Of a stretch of 35,613 nucleotides of DNA, positions 17,659-25,621 are shown one piece after another. This stretch comes from an uncultured Gimesia sp. GTDB lineage: Bacteria > Planctomycetota > Planctomycetia > Planctomycetales > Planctomycetaceae. The position numbers and the translations under genes were made by a program. The number at the start of each line of letters is the position of its first letter. Position 1 is the stretch's first letter. Where the stretch lies: assembly GCF_937910335.1 (NCBI RefSeq), contig NZ_CALEMX010000482.1:1-35613 (forward strand), written 5' to 3'. Under the pieces are notes generated by a model. That model was not told the origin of the DNA. It ran no database searches and worked only from the letters and a program-made list of their open reading frames with translations.

Positions 17659-18160
17659 TGAATGTTCCTGAGTGCGACAACTCTTCCAAAAATTCCAGGC
17701 TTTGTACTTCCGAATAAGTATCCAGGTTTTCGATAAACGATAACTCTGAAAGCAAGGGTTCCGACTCTTCTGGAACCAATTGATTGGTAAACATATAGCC
17801 GAAGAAAATAGAGCATGCCAAACCAATGATCCAGCCTCCAGCGACAGTCGCTTTACGAAGTTGCTCTTGCATTTTTTTATTCATCGAAAAACCAGACCGA
17901 TTCTGGTCTTCAATAGCCTGCGCTTCCAACTGAATGGTTTTGATTGTTGAGAGCGTATTATTCGTAAACTCTTCCGAGGCTTTGGCAATAGGGAGTCTGT
18001 CCAACAATTGCCAGGTCCGTTCCAGAGAATCCACGTGCACGCGTACTTCTTCATCGCGCGAAAGTGACTGCTCCACTTCAATCGCTTCCTGCTCGCTGAC
18101 CTCGCCATCGAGATAAGCAACCAGCTTTTCGAGTTCCTGTTCTTTCTGCTCTTTTTTCAT
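17630..18160 (-). CDS. Anti-sigma factor with one membrane helix
   Basis: A 176-residue protein. The N-terminus has the anti-sigma (zinc-finger-like) shape, KLVAYLDGEVSEQEAIEVEQSLSRDEEVRVHVDSLERTWQLLDRL, typical of planctomycete anti-sigma factors. The Cys/His residues of a true ZAS zinc site are absent. A single membrane helix (GGWIIGLACSIFFGYMF) is at about 111-127, followed by a short acidic extracytoplasmic part. It sits 32 bp downstream of the ECF sigma gene and overlaps the third gene, the normal order for a sigma/anti-sigma pair. It should hold the sigma factor at the membrane until a signal arrives; that mechanism is inferred from the family. Confidence 0.85.
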   Translation of the reverse strand: MKKEQKEQELEKLVAYLDGEVSEQEAIEVEQSLSRDEEVRVHVDSLERTWQLLDRLPIAKASEEFTNNTLSTIKTIQLEAQAIEDQNRSGFSMNKKMQEQLRKATVAGGWIIGLACSIFFGYMFTNQLVPEESEPLLSELSFIENLDTYSEVQSLEFLEELSHSGTFNETAQQKSR

Positions 18161-18192
18161 CTGAGGACTTTATCAGAAAGTTTTGTTTTGAC

Positions 18193-18810
18193 TTAACCGT
18201 TAATATGCTTTTCGAGTTGAACCCGCAAATTTTCCCGGGCCCTAGACAACAATGATTTCACAGCCGCTTCGGATAGCTTCATCGCAATTCCGATATCCGC
18301 GTAACACATGCCTTCAAACTTATGCAACAGCACCGCCATCTGTTGTCGCTCATTGAGTGTTTCCAATGCCTGACGAACAACCGCCTGAGTCTCTTTCAGA
18401 CCCACCTGTCGGGCCGGCATCAATCCCGATTTCTCCATCAATAACTGCTCTTCGGGTCTAATGCCCAAAGGACCTGTATCTTGTGGATTGAGATTGACTT
18501 CTTTCCGTCGCCCTTTATTCCTTCGCAGGTTGCTAGCCAGATTATTGGCAATCCGAAATAGCCAGGTGGAAAATTTGGCCTTCGGTTCATAATTCGCACG
18601 CGATCGATAGATCCGCAAAAATACTTCCTGGGCTAAATCTTCCGCTGCTTCCTGATTTCGCAAAAGATGACAAAATATTCCGACAATACGGTCCTGATAG
18701 GCGGCTACCAGCTCAGTGAACGCACCTTCATCTCCTTCCTTGGCGCGCAACATCAATTGCACGTCAGGATCTCGCAAATAAGGTGAGTTCAAGATTTCTG
18801 TAGTAACCAC
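18193..18810 (-). CDS. ECF-type RNA polymerase sigma factor
   Basis: A 205-residue sigma-70 family factor of the extracytoplasmic-function group, with a GTG start. Region 2 is clear: FTELVAAYQDRIVGIFCHLLRNQEAAEDLAQEVFLRIYRSRANY..FSTWLFRIANNLASNLRRN. Region 4 is also clear: LETLNERQQMAVLLHKFEGMCYADIGIAMKLSEAAVKSLLSRARENLR, with a typical helix-turn-helix. The region 1.1 and 3 found in housekeeping sigmas are absent. It is the first gene of a three-gene operon with its anti-sigma and a membrane protein. Inverted repeats in the upstream spacer may govern its expression, perhaps including autoregulation. Confidence 0.95.
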   Translation of the reverse strand: MVTTEILNSPYLRDPDVQLMLRAKEGDEGAFTELVAAYQDRIVGIFCHLLRNQEAAEDLAQEVFLRIYRSRANYEPKAKFSTWLFRIANNLASNLRRNKGRRKEVNLNPQDTGPLGIRPEEQLLMEKSGLMPARQVGLKETQAVVRQALETLNERQQMAVLLHKFEGMCYADIGIAMKLSEAAVKSLLSRARENLRVQLEKHING

Positions 18811-19137
18811 GACTGACTTCAGACTCCCATCTTCGGGTAGTGTATTACCCGCTTGTACTAAACACGCAGCATAACAAAAAGTTTCTCATAGAGTTTGAGA
18901 GAAACCCATTTTTGTCTGTTTTCATGCAGGTATGTAGTGGTTATCGTCGCTAAACTTACAAGTTAACACAAGTTGACTTCGTAAGAATATTTGATGCACA
19001 ACCTGAATCTTTTCGGGAAATGTCATTCACAGGTAGTCCGCAGAATTGTCTCGGTTATGATTGAAGTTGTTCGTAAACCATTTCCTTTGATAAATTATCT
19101 GTAAACTACCGATATGAGGGCCCTCTGAGGAAGTTTT
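18811..19137. promoter_or_regulatory. Divergent spacer between sigma operon and eboE with inverted and direct repeats
   Basis: These 327 bp carry no ORF but hold several repeats. An inverted repeat CGGGTA-N6-TACCCG lies at 18834-18851, about 24 bases before the sigma GTG. A second, GTTTCTC-N11-GAGAAAC, is at 18881-18905. A tandem 10-bp near repeat ACAAGTTAAC/ACAAGTTGAC is at 18958-18977, framed by CTTAC and GTAAG. They could be operators or leader hairpins for either gene. No convincing promoter pair was assigned. Confidence 0.45.
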
Positions 19138-20316
19138 ATGACGCTGAATTCATTGCCTTTGAGTTATTGCACTAATGTGCATCCGGGTTTGACCGTCGCA
19201 GAGATCTTACAAAAACTCGACGAGTTTACGATTCCGATTCAACAACAACTAGGTACCCCACTTGCCGCCGGTCTCTGGTTGGCGGAGCCTGTCATAAAAG
19301 AAATTCTTGCCACACCGGATGGACACCTCCGCTTTGCTGAAGAAATTCACAAAAGAAATTTGACGTGTTACACTTTAAATGCATTTCCCTTTGGAAATTT
19401 TCACAGCGATCGGGTGAAAGAAAATGTATATTTGCCCGACTGGTCGGATCCAGAAAGACTGGAATACACAAAAGGTTGTGCACGGGTTCTTGCCGCATTA
19501 TTGCCTGAAGACACGGAAGGCAGCATTTCCACGGTACCGCTGGGATTCAAAAAATTTGAACATGCAGCTGATTTCAGCGAAACATGCGTTGAACAATTAA
19601 TCGAACTGGCAACGTTTCTCAAAGAGTTGAAAGAGGAAACCGGCAGAACCATTCGCCTGGCAATTGAGCCAGAGCCATTTTGTGTGATTGAATTCACACA
19701 TGAACTGATTGTGTTTTTCGAACGATTGTATGAAAGGGCTGCAAAAAAACAATTACTGGGAACCGTTAGAGAATATTTAGGAGCCTGCTATGATATCTGC
19801 CATCAAGCTGTCGAATTTGAAGATATTCCCGGCTCGATCCGACAAATCACACACGCGGAAATCCGAATCAATAAAATTCACATCTCGAACGCCATCGAAC
19901 TCACCAACCCGTGGGAAAATGAAGCCGGGCGAACACAGCTCGCACAATACGCTGAACCCCGTTATTTGCATCAAACAATTGGCAGTTTAAGAAATGGAGA
20001 CCTTTATCGGATTGTGGATTTAACCCGCAAATTTTTATTGGCTCCCGATCCCCGTATCAAAGAAACGAAAAAACTGAGGGTTCATTTTCATGTGCCCATA
20101 GATGCCGTCACCCTGGGTGCACTGGGAACGACGCATCAAGAATTGAGACAGGCTCTGGCGACTGTCAAAGAACTCGATTATGCTCCGCATCTGGAAGTGG
20201 AAACCTACACCTGGGAAGTCTTGCCCGACGATCAGAAGCCAACACTGGTCGAAGGATTAACGCGCGAACTGCAGGCGGCCCAAATGCTCTTGAATACGCT
20301 CTCAGAGAATGAGTAA
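19138..20316 (+). CDS. eboE: EboE-like metabolite-traffic TIM-barrel protein
   Basis: A 392-residue protein with a GAGGAAG ribosome site. The opening LPLSYCTNVHPGLTVAEILQKL and the late RVHFHVPIDAVTLGALGTTHQELRQAL followed by LEVETYTWEVLPD match the EboE family, a xylose-isomerase-like TIM barrel. EboE belongs to the bacterial ebo cluster (eboA-F), which in cyanobacteria is linked to moving precursors of scytonemin-type metabolites across the inner membrane. Here only eboE is seen, so its partners would lie elsewhere or be missing. Conserved acidic and His residues (EPEP, CYDICHQAVEFED, HISNA) are consistent with a metal-binding barrel. It is followed after 11 bp by xdhC on the same strand, so they are probably co-transcribed. 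The symbol is family-based. Confidence 0.75.
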   Translation: MTLNSLPLSYCTNVHPGLTVAEILQKLDEFTIPIQQQLGTPLAAGLWLAEPVIKEILATPDGHLRFAEEIHKRNLTCYTLNAFPFGNFHSDRVKENVYLPDWSDPERLEYTKGCARVLAALLPEDTEGSISTVPLGFKKFEHAADFSETCVEQLIELATFLKELKEETGRTIRLAIEPEPFCVIEFTHELIVFFERLYERAAKKQLLGTVREYLGACYDICHQAVEFEDIPGSIRQITHAEIRINKIHISNAIELTNPWENEAGRTQLAQYAEPRYLHQTIGSLRNGDLYRIVDLTRKFLLAPDPRIKETKKLRVHFHVPIDAVTLGALGTTHQELRQALATVKELDYAPHLEVETYTWEVLPDDQKPTLVEGLTRELQAAQMLLNTLSENE

Positions 20317-20327
20317 AGTGATCAACC

Positions 20328-21428
20328 ATGCGTAATTTATTACGGGAACTGGAAAAAGCAGTCCAACAGAATCAGCAGGTTTGCTATACCTGTCTAGTAG
20401 AAACGCGCGGATCGACGCCTCAAAAACCAGGGGCTGCGATGCTTATCTTTCGCGATGGTTCTCAGATCGGAACACTGGGAGGCGGCTGTGTCGAAGCCGA
20501 GGTCAAACGGCGCGCCTTGCGACTGATTGATGCTGCTGCACCAGAAATTATGACCTTCCAACTCGACAATGATTACGGCTGGGACGATGGACTGATTTGC
20601 GGTGGACGCATGAAAGTACTTGTAGATCCCATCGCAACAGAGGAAGATTTGCAATACTTCAAAACAATGGGTCAACTATTGGCAAGTGACCAGGGCTGCA
20701 CGGAAGCCATCGTCATTAAACCGGAGGCCGCGGGAGGTGGTAGCGAAACAGACCGGTATTTGATTGATGCGAATTCCAAAATTGTCGCCTGGCGCGGTCA
20801 GCAGGAACCACCGACACAATTATGGAATGGGCTCAAGCCGATCCAAAATCGACCAAGACCCTATGTCAGTTCCAACATCGCCTATCTGACCTTTCATCAA
20901 ACATGCCAATTGGTAGTCGTGGGTTGTGGACATATTGGCCAGAAAGTAGCAGAACTCGCCAACGACGTTGGCTTTGAAATCATTGCCGTCGATGACCGTC
21001 AGGAATACTGCAATTCTGAACGCTTCCCCACTGCAAAGCAATTGATCGTCGGAAGCTTCGATTCGGCTCTCTCTGATTTTTCTGTCAATCGGGATACTTT
21101 CATTATCATTGTCACCCGCGGACATAATCATGATGAAGAAGCATTGGGACATCTGGCAGAATCGCCGGCAAGATACATTGGCATGATTGGCAGCAGGCGA
21201 AAAGTCAAGTTGATCTTCGAAGACCTGCTACGTACGGGAACACCACGCGAGGCGCTGGCAAAAGTTCATGCCCCCCTCGGTTTCGAAATCGGCTCTCAGA
21301 CCGTTCCGGAAATTGCTCTGAGTATCGTCGCGGAACTGGTCGCTTACCGAAACTTGGACACAATCCCAGAAGGATATCGCCGCGCCAGTCTGGTGGAAGA
21401 AATTAACGCGACGAACAAAACCAGTTAG
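20328..21428 (+). CDS. XdhC/CoxI family molybdenum-enzyme accessory protein
   Basis: A 366-residue protein, near the usual XdhC length. The N-terminal CoxI-like domain has RGSTPQKPGAAMLIFRDGSQIGTLGGGCVEAEV and the cysteine motif DGLICGGRM. The C-terminal XdhC Rossmann fold has LVVVGCGHIGQKVAELANDVGFEIIAVDDRQEYCN and the conserved YIGMIGSRRKVKLIFEDL. XdhC proteins bind the molybdenum cofactor and aid its sulfuration and insertion into xanthine-dehydrogenase-type enzymes. No such enzyme is in this window, so its client is elsewhere. It is the second gene of a pair with eboE (11-bp gap). Confidence 0.9.
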   Translation: MRNLLRELEKAVQQNQQVCYTCLVETRGSTPQKPGAAMLIFRDGSQIGTLGGGCVEAEVKRRALRLIDAAAPEIMTFQLDNDYGWDDGLICGGRMKVLVDPIATEEDLQYFKTMGQLLASDQGCTEAIVIKPEAAGGGSETDRYLIDANSKIVAWRGQQEPPTQLWNGLKPIQNRPRPYVSSNIAYLTFHQTCQLVVVGCGHIGQKVAELANDVGFEIIAVDDRQEYCNSERFPTAKQLIVGSFDSALSDFSVNRDTFIIIVTRGHNHDEEALGHLAESPARYIGMIGSRRKVKLIFEDLLRTGTPREALAKVHAPLGFEIGSQTVPEIALSIVAELVAYRNLDTIPEGYRRASLVEEINATNKTS

Positions 21429-21474
21429 AACATACCCGAGAAGAATCGCCGAAGATGACACTTACCAGCACCGG

Positions 21475-21834
21475 TCATTCTTCCCATTCATCGGGATCTT
21501 CTATGTCTTGTTCTTCTGCTGATAGCAATTCGTCATTTTTCGATTCGCCTCGACGAAAGACGGCAACCACATCTTCGATCGGTACAACAAATAACACATT
21601 ATCTGGTTCAAAATCCACGGGAATGGCTTCACTGGGATTGAAGAGTACTTTGTCGTATTTTTTGATCGGAAAATCATCATCCCGCTCAATTTGCACGCTG
21701 ATTTCCACTACGCGTCCGGTAATGTTTGGAATCTCCGCTTTATCAGGAAGTACAATCCCTCCCTTTGTCGTCTGCCGACTTTCATCTTTACGAATGAGAA
21801 TTCTCATTCCCAGAGGTTCAACCCAGTCAGACAC
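21475..21834 (-). CDS. GroES-like co-chaperonin paralog with acidic tail
   Basis: A 119-residue protein. The GTG start is set by a strong GGGGAG ribosome site 6 bases upstream. Residues about 4-95 are a Cpn10 (GroES) fold: PLGMRILIRKDESRQTTKGGIVLPDKAEIPNITGRVVEISV, including a mobile-loop-like GGIVLP, then YDKVLFNPSEAIPVDF and VVPIEDVVAVF at the roof and last strand. The tail, ESKNDELLSAEEQDIEDPDEWEE, is strongly acidic and absent from normal GroES. No groEL is next to it, so it is an orphan or second co-chaperonin. It is convergent with xdhC, with 46 bp between the stops. Confidence 0.8.
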   Translation of the reverse strand: MSDWVEPLGMRILIRKDESRQTTKGGIVLPDKAEIPNITGRVVEISVQIERDDDFPIKKYDKVLFNPSEAIPVDFEPDNVLFVVPIEDVVAVFRRGESKNDELLSAEEQDIEDPDEWEE

Positions 21835-22223
21835 TTAATTCTCCCCGTCGATATCAAGAAATGGTTAACACACAAATGAAGCACGTGATCACGATAACTT
21901 GTAGAACACGCTAAACACAATCATAGTCCATGACACACTCAAAAAGAACCCCGGAATTCTACACTACCTGCCTGATTCAAAGGTTGATTGCCGGAAGATT
22001 AGGATTGTTCACTGATTGCAGCATGAACAAAATTTGAAAAAGAGGCGTTCCGCTCAGCCCTATCACTCTGCTACCTCCCAGATCACAGCGTTGCATTTTA
22101 TTTCGCTTCTCAATGCTGTATAATTCGCGTAATCGAATGTTTTCCTTAAACGATAAAACATGATCACAACTACTGATAAGTAGATCACAGATCGACCTTA
22201 TTTTCAAACTTCAGGAGAAAACG
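21835..22223. promoter_or_regulatory. Divergent spacer upstream of ferritin-like gene; candidate -10 and palindrome
   Basis: This 389-bp spacer contains no credible gene. TATAAT at 22119-22124 is a candidate -10 for the ferritin gene; the nearest -35-like TTGCAT is too far away (22-base gap). A short inverted repeat CTACT-GATA-AGTAG (22170-22183) lies between two GATCACA copies (22162-22168 and 22183-22189) shortly before the ferritin gene. It could be an operator but is not a recognisable Fur box. Confidence 0.35.
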
Positions 22224-22649
22224 ATGGACAAGGAAACGATGATAGCTAATCTGAATCAGGATCTGGCGAACGAGCTATCTGCCATTATTCAATATACTAC
22301 TTATGCTGCGAAAGCCACGGGGCCGTATCGACCACAGTTGACACAGTTTTTCCTTGCAGAAGTACCTGACGAGCAAATGCACGCCCAATATCTGGCAAAT
22401 AAAATTGTGTCATTGGGAGGAGAACCAACCACTGTCCCGACGAAAGTAGCCAAGGCAAGCACGAATCGAGAAATGCTGGAAGCTGTATTGGTAGCGGAAA
22501 GAGCTGCTACAATAGGTTATACCAAACGCGCTTTGGAAGCAGATGAGTTTGGCGACAAAGGCATGGCCGTCCAACTGGAAGATATGGTCCGCGATGAAAG
22601 TGGCCATGCAGAAGAAGTCGAACGTATTCTCTGTGACTGGCCTTTATAA
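22224..22649 (+). CDS. Ferritin-like diiron protein (bacterioferritin/Dps-like)
   Basis: A 141-residue four-helix protein with a strong ribosome site (AGGAG before ATG). The ligand pattern is that of the ferritin-like superfamily: NELSAIIQY (helix A Glu), EVPDEQMHAQYL (helix B E-x-x-H), VAERAATIGY (helix C Glu) and DESGHAEEVERIL (helix D E-x-x-H). It resembles the planctomycete ferritin-like/bacterioferritin group that stores or oxidises iron. No haem-binding Met is obvious. It converges on the phosphoglycerate mutase gene with a shared terminator between them. Confidence 0.88.
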   Translation: MDKETMIANLNQDLANELSAIIQYTTYAAKATGPYRPQLTQFFLAEVPDEQMHAQYLANKIVSLGGEPTTVPTKVAKASTNREMLEAVLVAERAATIGYTKRALEADEFGDKGMAVQLEDMVRDESGHAEEVERILCDWPL

Positions 22650-22668
22650 GAGCATCACCACACAATGA

Positions 22669-22709
22669 AAAAGGGTAAGCCTGAATCTATTTGGGCTTAC
22701 CTTTTTTTC
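22669..22709. terminator. Bidirectional intrinsic terminator
   Basis: A perfect GGTAAGCC/GGCTTACC stem (22674-22681 with 22694-22701) has an A-run on its left and a run of seven T on its right. It lies between the convergent ferritin (+) and phosphoglycerate mutase (-) genes and can serve both. Confidence 0.85.
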
Positions 22710-22717
22710 TGGATGGG

Positions 22718-23932
22718 CTATTTCGTCAACGTTCCGAAAAAGAAAGGCATGAGTTGATGCCCTTTCGGCAACAGCAGATTACTGTCACTGGCAGTGATTT
22801 CATCATAGCATTTCGCCTGATCGGGGCGCACCTGAGTGCCACAAATACCGAATGGAACATAACCATGGCTATGTGTCTTTGTTCTCAAAATCGTGGGATG
22901 ATCGGGGCAGACTAAGATGCGATATTCACCCTGCTGTCTCAGATAGTCGTGTACCGGGCCAACAATATGCTCATCAATGTTTTCCAGAGCCTTCACTTTT
23001 TCCTGTACTTCTCCTTCGTGAGAAGCCTCATCGGTCGCTTCAACATGCACGACGACGAAGTCTGACTTCTCCAGAGTTTCAATCGCCGCGCGTCCTTTCG
23101 CTGCATAATCTGTATCCGTATACCCTGTAGCTCCCTCTACCTCAATGATATCCCAGCCCAGCAAGCTTCCCAATCCGCGCAACAAGTCGACGGCTGTGAT
23201 CACCGCCCCCGATTTACCAAACTGTTCCTGAAAAGGTTTGAGAGCCGGCCTGCTACCCTGTCCCCATAACCAGATCTGCGTCGCCGCTGGTTGACCATCT
23301 GCACGTTTTTGATTTTTATCTGATTTCAAGAACAGTTTTTTGCTACGTTCCATCAGGTCCAGTAACAGCTCACTTCCTTTACCCGAAGGAAGGTCTTGCA
23401 GGACTGTCTGATCGGTTAGATCATGCGGGGGCGTCGTCGATGTTCCTGAGCCAAAAGGCTGGTCTTCTGCATTTTGTGCCCGGTAAACCAACAAGTTGCG
23501 GTAACTGACTCCCTGGTGAAATTCCCATTGAGCATCATTGGCCGTCATTTCCTGAAGCAGACCAACTAGTTCTTCACCCACATCATTAGGAAGCTGTGAC
23601 GCGGTAAAGCTCGCCATGTTGTCTTTCGTAATGGTCACGAAATTACAACGGATCGCCCAGTCATGCGGGCCAAGCTCAATCCCCTGAGCGGCCGCTTCGA
23701 GAGGAGCACGCCCGGTATGATAAACCAGAGGATCGTAACCAAACAGACTCATCGTTCCAACATCACTGCCTGAAGGCATCGAGGCAGGCACAGTATCGGT
23801 TCTCCCCAGAATTCCCTGCAAAACAATCGTATTCATGTGAGGGATGTGAGCCGCCTGCAATGGGGTCTTGCCCCCCAATTCTGCCTGAGGTTCATCCGCA
23901 CAACCATCTGGAATTACAAGCACATATTTCAT
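22718..23932 (-). CDS. apgM: Cofactor-independent phosphoglycerate mutase (ApgM type)
   Basis: A 404-residue enzyme of the alkaline-phosphatase superfamily that interconverts 3- and 2-phosphoglycerate in glycolysis and gluconeogenesis. The metal and nucleophile motifs are present: YVLVIPDGCADEP (Asp), MPSGSDVGTMSLFGYDP (catalytic Ser), VHVEATDEASHEG, CPDHPTILRTKTHSHGYVPFG (Asp-His pair and late His). This is the archaeal-type ApgM, common in planctomycetes and about 400 residues long, and differs from the longer GpmI. It is sometimes annotated as a homoserine kinase-like mutase. Its 3' end shares the terminator with the ferritin-like gene. Confidence 0.9.
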   Translation of the reverse strand: MKYVLVIPDGCADEPQAELGGKTPLQAAHIPHMNTIVLQGILGRTDTVPASMPSGSDVGTMSLFGYDPLVYHTGRAPLEAAAQGIELGPHDWAIRCNFVTITKDNMASFTASQLPNDVGEELVGLLQEMTANDAQWEFHQGVSYRNLLVYRAQNAEDQPFGSGTSTTPPHDLTDQTVLQDLPSGKGSELLLDLMERSKKLFLKSDKNQKRADGQPAATQIWLWGQGSRPALKPFQEQFGKSGAVITAVDLLRGLGSLLGWDIIEVEGATGYTDTDYAAKGRAAIETLEKSDFVVVHVEATDEASHEGEVQEKVKALENIDEHIVGPVHDYLRQQGEYRILVCPDHPTILRTKTHSHGYVPFGICGTQVRPDQAKCYDEITASDSNLLLPKGHQLMPFFFGTLTK

Positions 23933-24097
23933 CTTAGAGATACTAACTCTCGGACAGGATCAGGGAACAAAGATTAGGACGATCTGGACTTCAATATCCT
24001 GAATTTGTGACCCGCCCGCAAGTATCCAGCGTCACGAAATTGTAACACGACCTGTTTCCGGAACCGTAGCCCCCAAGCTGAAACGGAAAGAACGCTC

Positions 24098-25462
24098 TCA
24101 TTTCGGTTGGGGATCGGCCTCTACAAAATCTTGAGGCAACGGCATCTCTTTTGTAATTACGTCCCAGGATGCACCCATTTCCCGGAATGGATTGAAATTC
24201 TTTGGCTTGTAGGCAATCTCCAGTTGGGGCGTTTTCATCAGAGCCTGTCCCTTTTCAAAATAGGAATGCATGGCGACATCCAGCACGCCCGTCATCAACA
24301 GCGTTCTTTCGCAAGGATAAGGTTCTTCCTTATGCACAAATAAATGTTGAATGGCATGTGAAAAGGCACGGAATAAATTACGGTTCCCCCAGGGACCCGG
24401 GAAAAATGAGGTTGCTTTCGGCGTTGCTTCTCCTTTGACCTGACAGGCAAAATTCCAGCGAACGCCATTCGTACCGATTTTGAGCATCGTCGCGCGAAAA
24501 CCATCTTTGTATTCGAGCAGAATTCCATGCGGCTCGCTGGTACCTTCTTTGTTGATTGGATCAAACAGACCGCGTTTACTTTTTCCCAGCTCGGCTTGCA
24601 TCGCCGCTTCTGCCAGCTTCATCGACCAGCGTCCTTCGCGGCCTGCTTTTATCAGATCATCGCCTTTCAAGAACTGCACAGAAGAAACTCCCGTTTCCCC
24701 TCCTTTGCGAAATTCGACCATCGACTGCAAGACTTCCAAACCATGGATATCGTATTTCTCGATAGGTCCACCGTGAATGGAAACAGCGTCTTCCAATTCC
24801 GTGCCTTCTGGAATTTCCAAAGGAATCGTCCGCTGAGCCAGGGGAACCGAACTACCTACCATCATGGGGAACTCATATTTGCGCGAAGTGTCATACATTT
24901 CGCGGGCCCAATCCCAGCGATAAGAAAAATGCTTGTCGCTGAAAACGGGAACAAACCGTTTCGACTGCTTCATGACATCAACGATTTCATCAAAAAACCG
25001 TTTGCGAGGATACATGGTCTGTCCATATTTGGTATCAGGATAATCGCCGTGCTCACCGATTGAGAGAACAGCATCGACTGCCAGTTCGTCGCCTCCCCGA
25101 CGCAAAGCTTCGCCAATAGTTTTATAAAACGGGAGCTCAAATTTTTTAGCGACACCCCGCGAAAGATCCCCCTCTTTAAACTGGTCTCCATACAGCGAAA
25201 CGACATCACACTGTGGTTGGAGCAATTTACCATTGAAGAGATAAGGACCTAAAAAGGGATGAAAAATATGATACGCATGCGAGCAATAAAAGAACTGTGT
25301 GAAGATCCCCGCCACCTGAGGCCGCTTGCTGTCAGCTGCTTCCAACTCCTGCTGCGACCAGTCCATACCAGCAGTCCCTGCCATCGCAGCCGCTCCCATC
25401 TTTAACAAATCACGGCGAGACATCGAATCAGAAAATCGTGGACGGTGAAAAGATTCAGACAT
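24098..25462 (-). CDS. Tat-exported protein of unknown function
   Basis: A 454-residue protein; the track's start at 25564 is too early. The ATG at 25462 (MSESFHRPRF) has a GGAG ribosome site and puts a twin-arginine signal, SRRDLLKMGAAAMAGTAG, near the N-terminus. I do not recognise a defined family. Visible stretches include IFTQFFYCSHAYHIFHPFLGPYLF, DAVLSIGEHGDYPDTKYGQ, and FVPVFSDKHFSYRWDWAREMY; acidic and His residues there could bind metal. It is probably a planctomycete/verrucomicrobial conserved exported protein. Its 5' end and leader are partly repeated about 1.67 kb upstream, beyond the M20 gene (see repeats). Confidence 0.75.
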   Translation of the reverse strand: MSESFHRPRFSDSMSRRDLLKMGAAAMAGTAGMDWSQQELEAADSKRPQVAGIFTQFFYCSHAYHIFHPFLGPYLFNGKLLQPQCDVVSLYGDQFKEGDLSRGVAKKFELPFYKTIGEALRRGGDELAVDAVLSIGEHGDYPDTKYGQTMYPRKRFFDEIVDVMKQSKRFVPVFSDKHFSYRWDWAREMYDTSRKYEFPMMVGSSVPLAQRTIPLEIPEGTELEDAVSIHGGPIEKYDIHGLEVLQSMVEFRKGGETGVSSVQFLKGDDLIKAGREGRWSMKLAEAAMQAELGKSKRGLFDPINKEGTSEPHGILLEYKDGFRATMLKIGTNGVRWNFACQVKGEATPKATSFFPGPWGNRNLFRAFSHAIQHLFVHKEEPYPCERTLLMTGVLDVAMHSYFEKGQALMKTPQLEIAYKPKNFNPFREMGASWDVITKEMPLPQDFVEADPQPK

Positions 25463-25556
25463 GGGGAAGACTCCAGTGGTGGGACAATGCGGTAGGTTTG
25501 TGGAGACTATCGTATCAAATCTTCGATCTGTGTCCACCAGTTTTTGGACTTGATGC
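25397..25556 (-). repeat. Leader/start repeat, copy A (functional)
   Basis: This block covers the ribosome site, start codon and first ~20 codons of the Tat protein gene plus about 95 bp of its leader. It aligns with copy B at 27069-27229 in the same direction, roughly seven bases in ten alike by eye. An identical 16-mer, TCCAGTGGTGGGACAA, is at 25472-25487. Confidence 0.85.
25509..25536 (-). promoter_or_regulatory. Candidate promoter for the Tat protein gene
   Basis: On the minus strand TGGACA, a 16-base gap, then TACGAT. The same layout (TGGAGA-N16-TACGTT) is kept in copy B, which supports it weakly. Confidence 0.3.
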
Positions 25557-25621
25557 CAAGACATTTCGTTAGCCTTCCCGTCAGAGATTTTTTGTATTTC
25601 TCCGAACCAAAATCATGGGTC

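Noticed and set aside
21455-21838. 127-aa plus-strand Ser/Thr-rich ORF
   Set aside because: Exact opposite of the GroES-like gene, which has a strong ribosome site and a clear fold.
24527-25063. 178-aa plus-strand ORF
   Set aside because: Antisense to the Tat-exported protein gene, with no family features or ribosome site.
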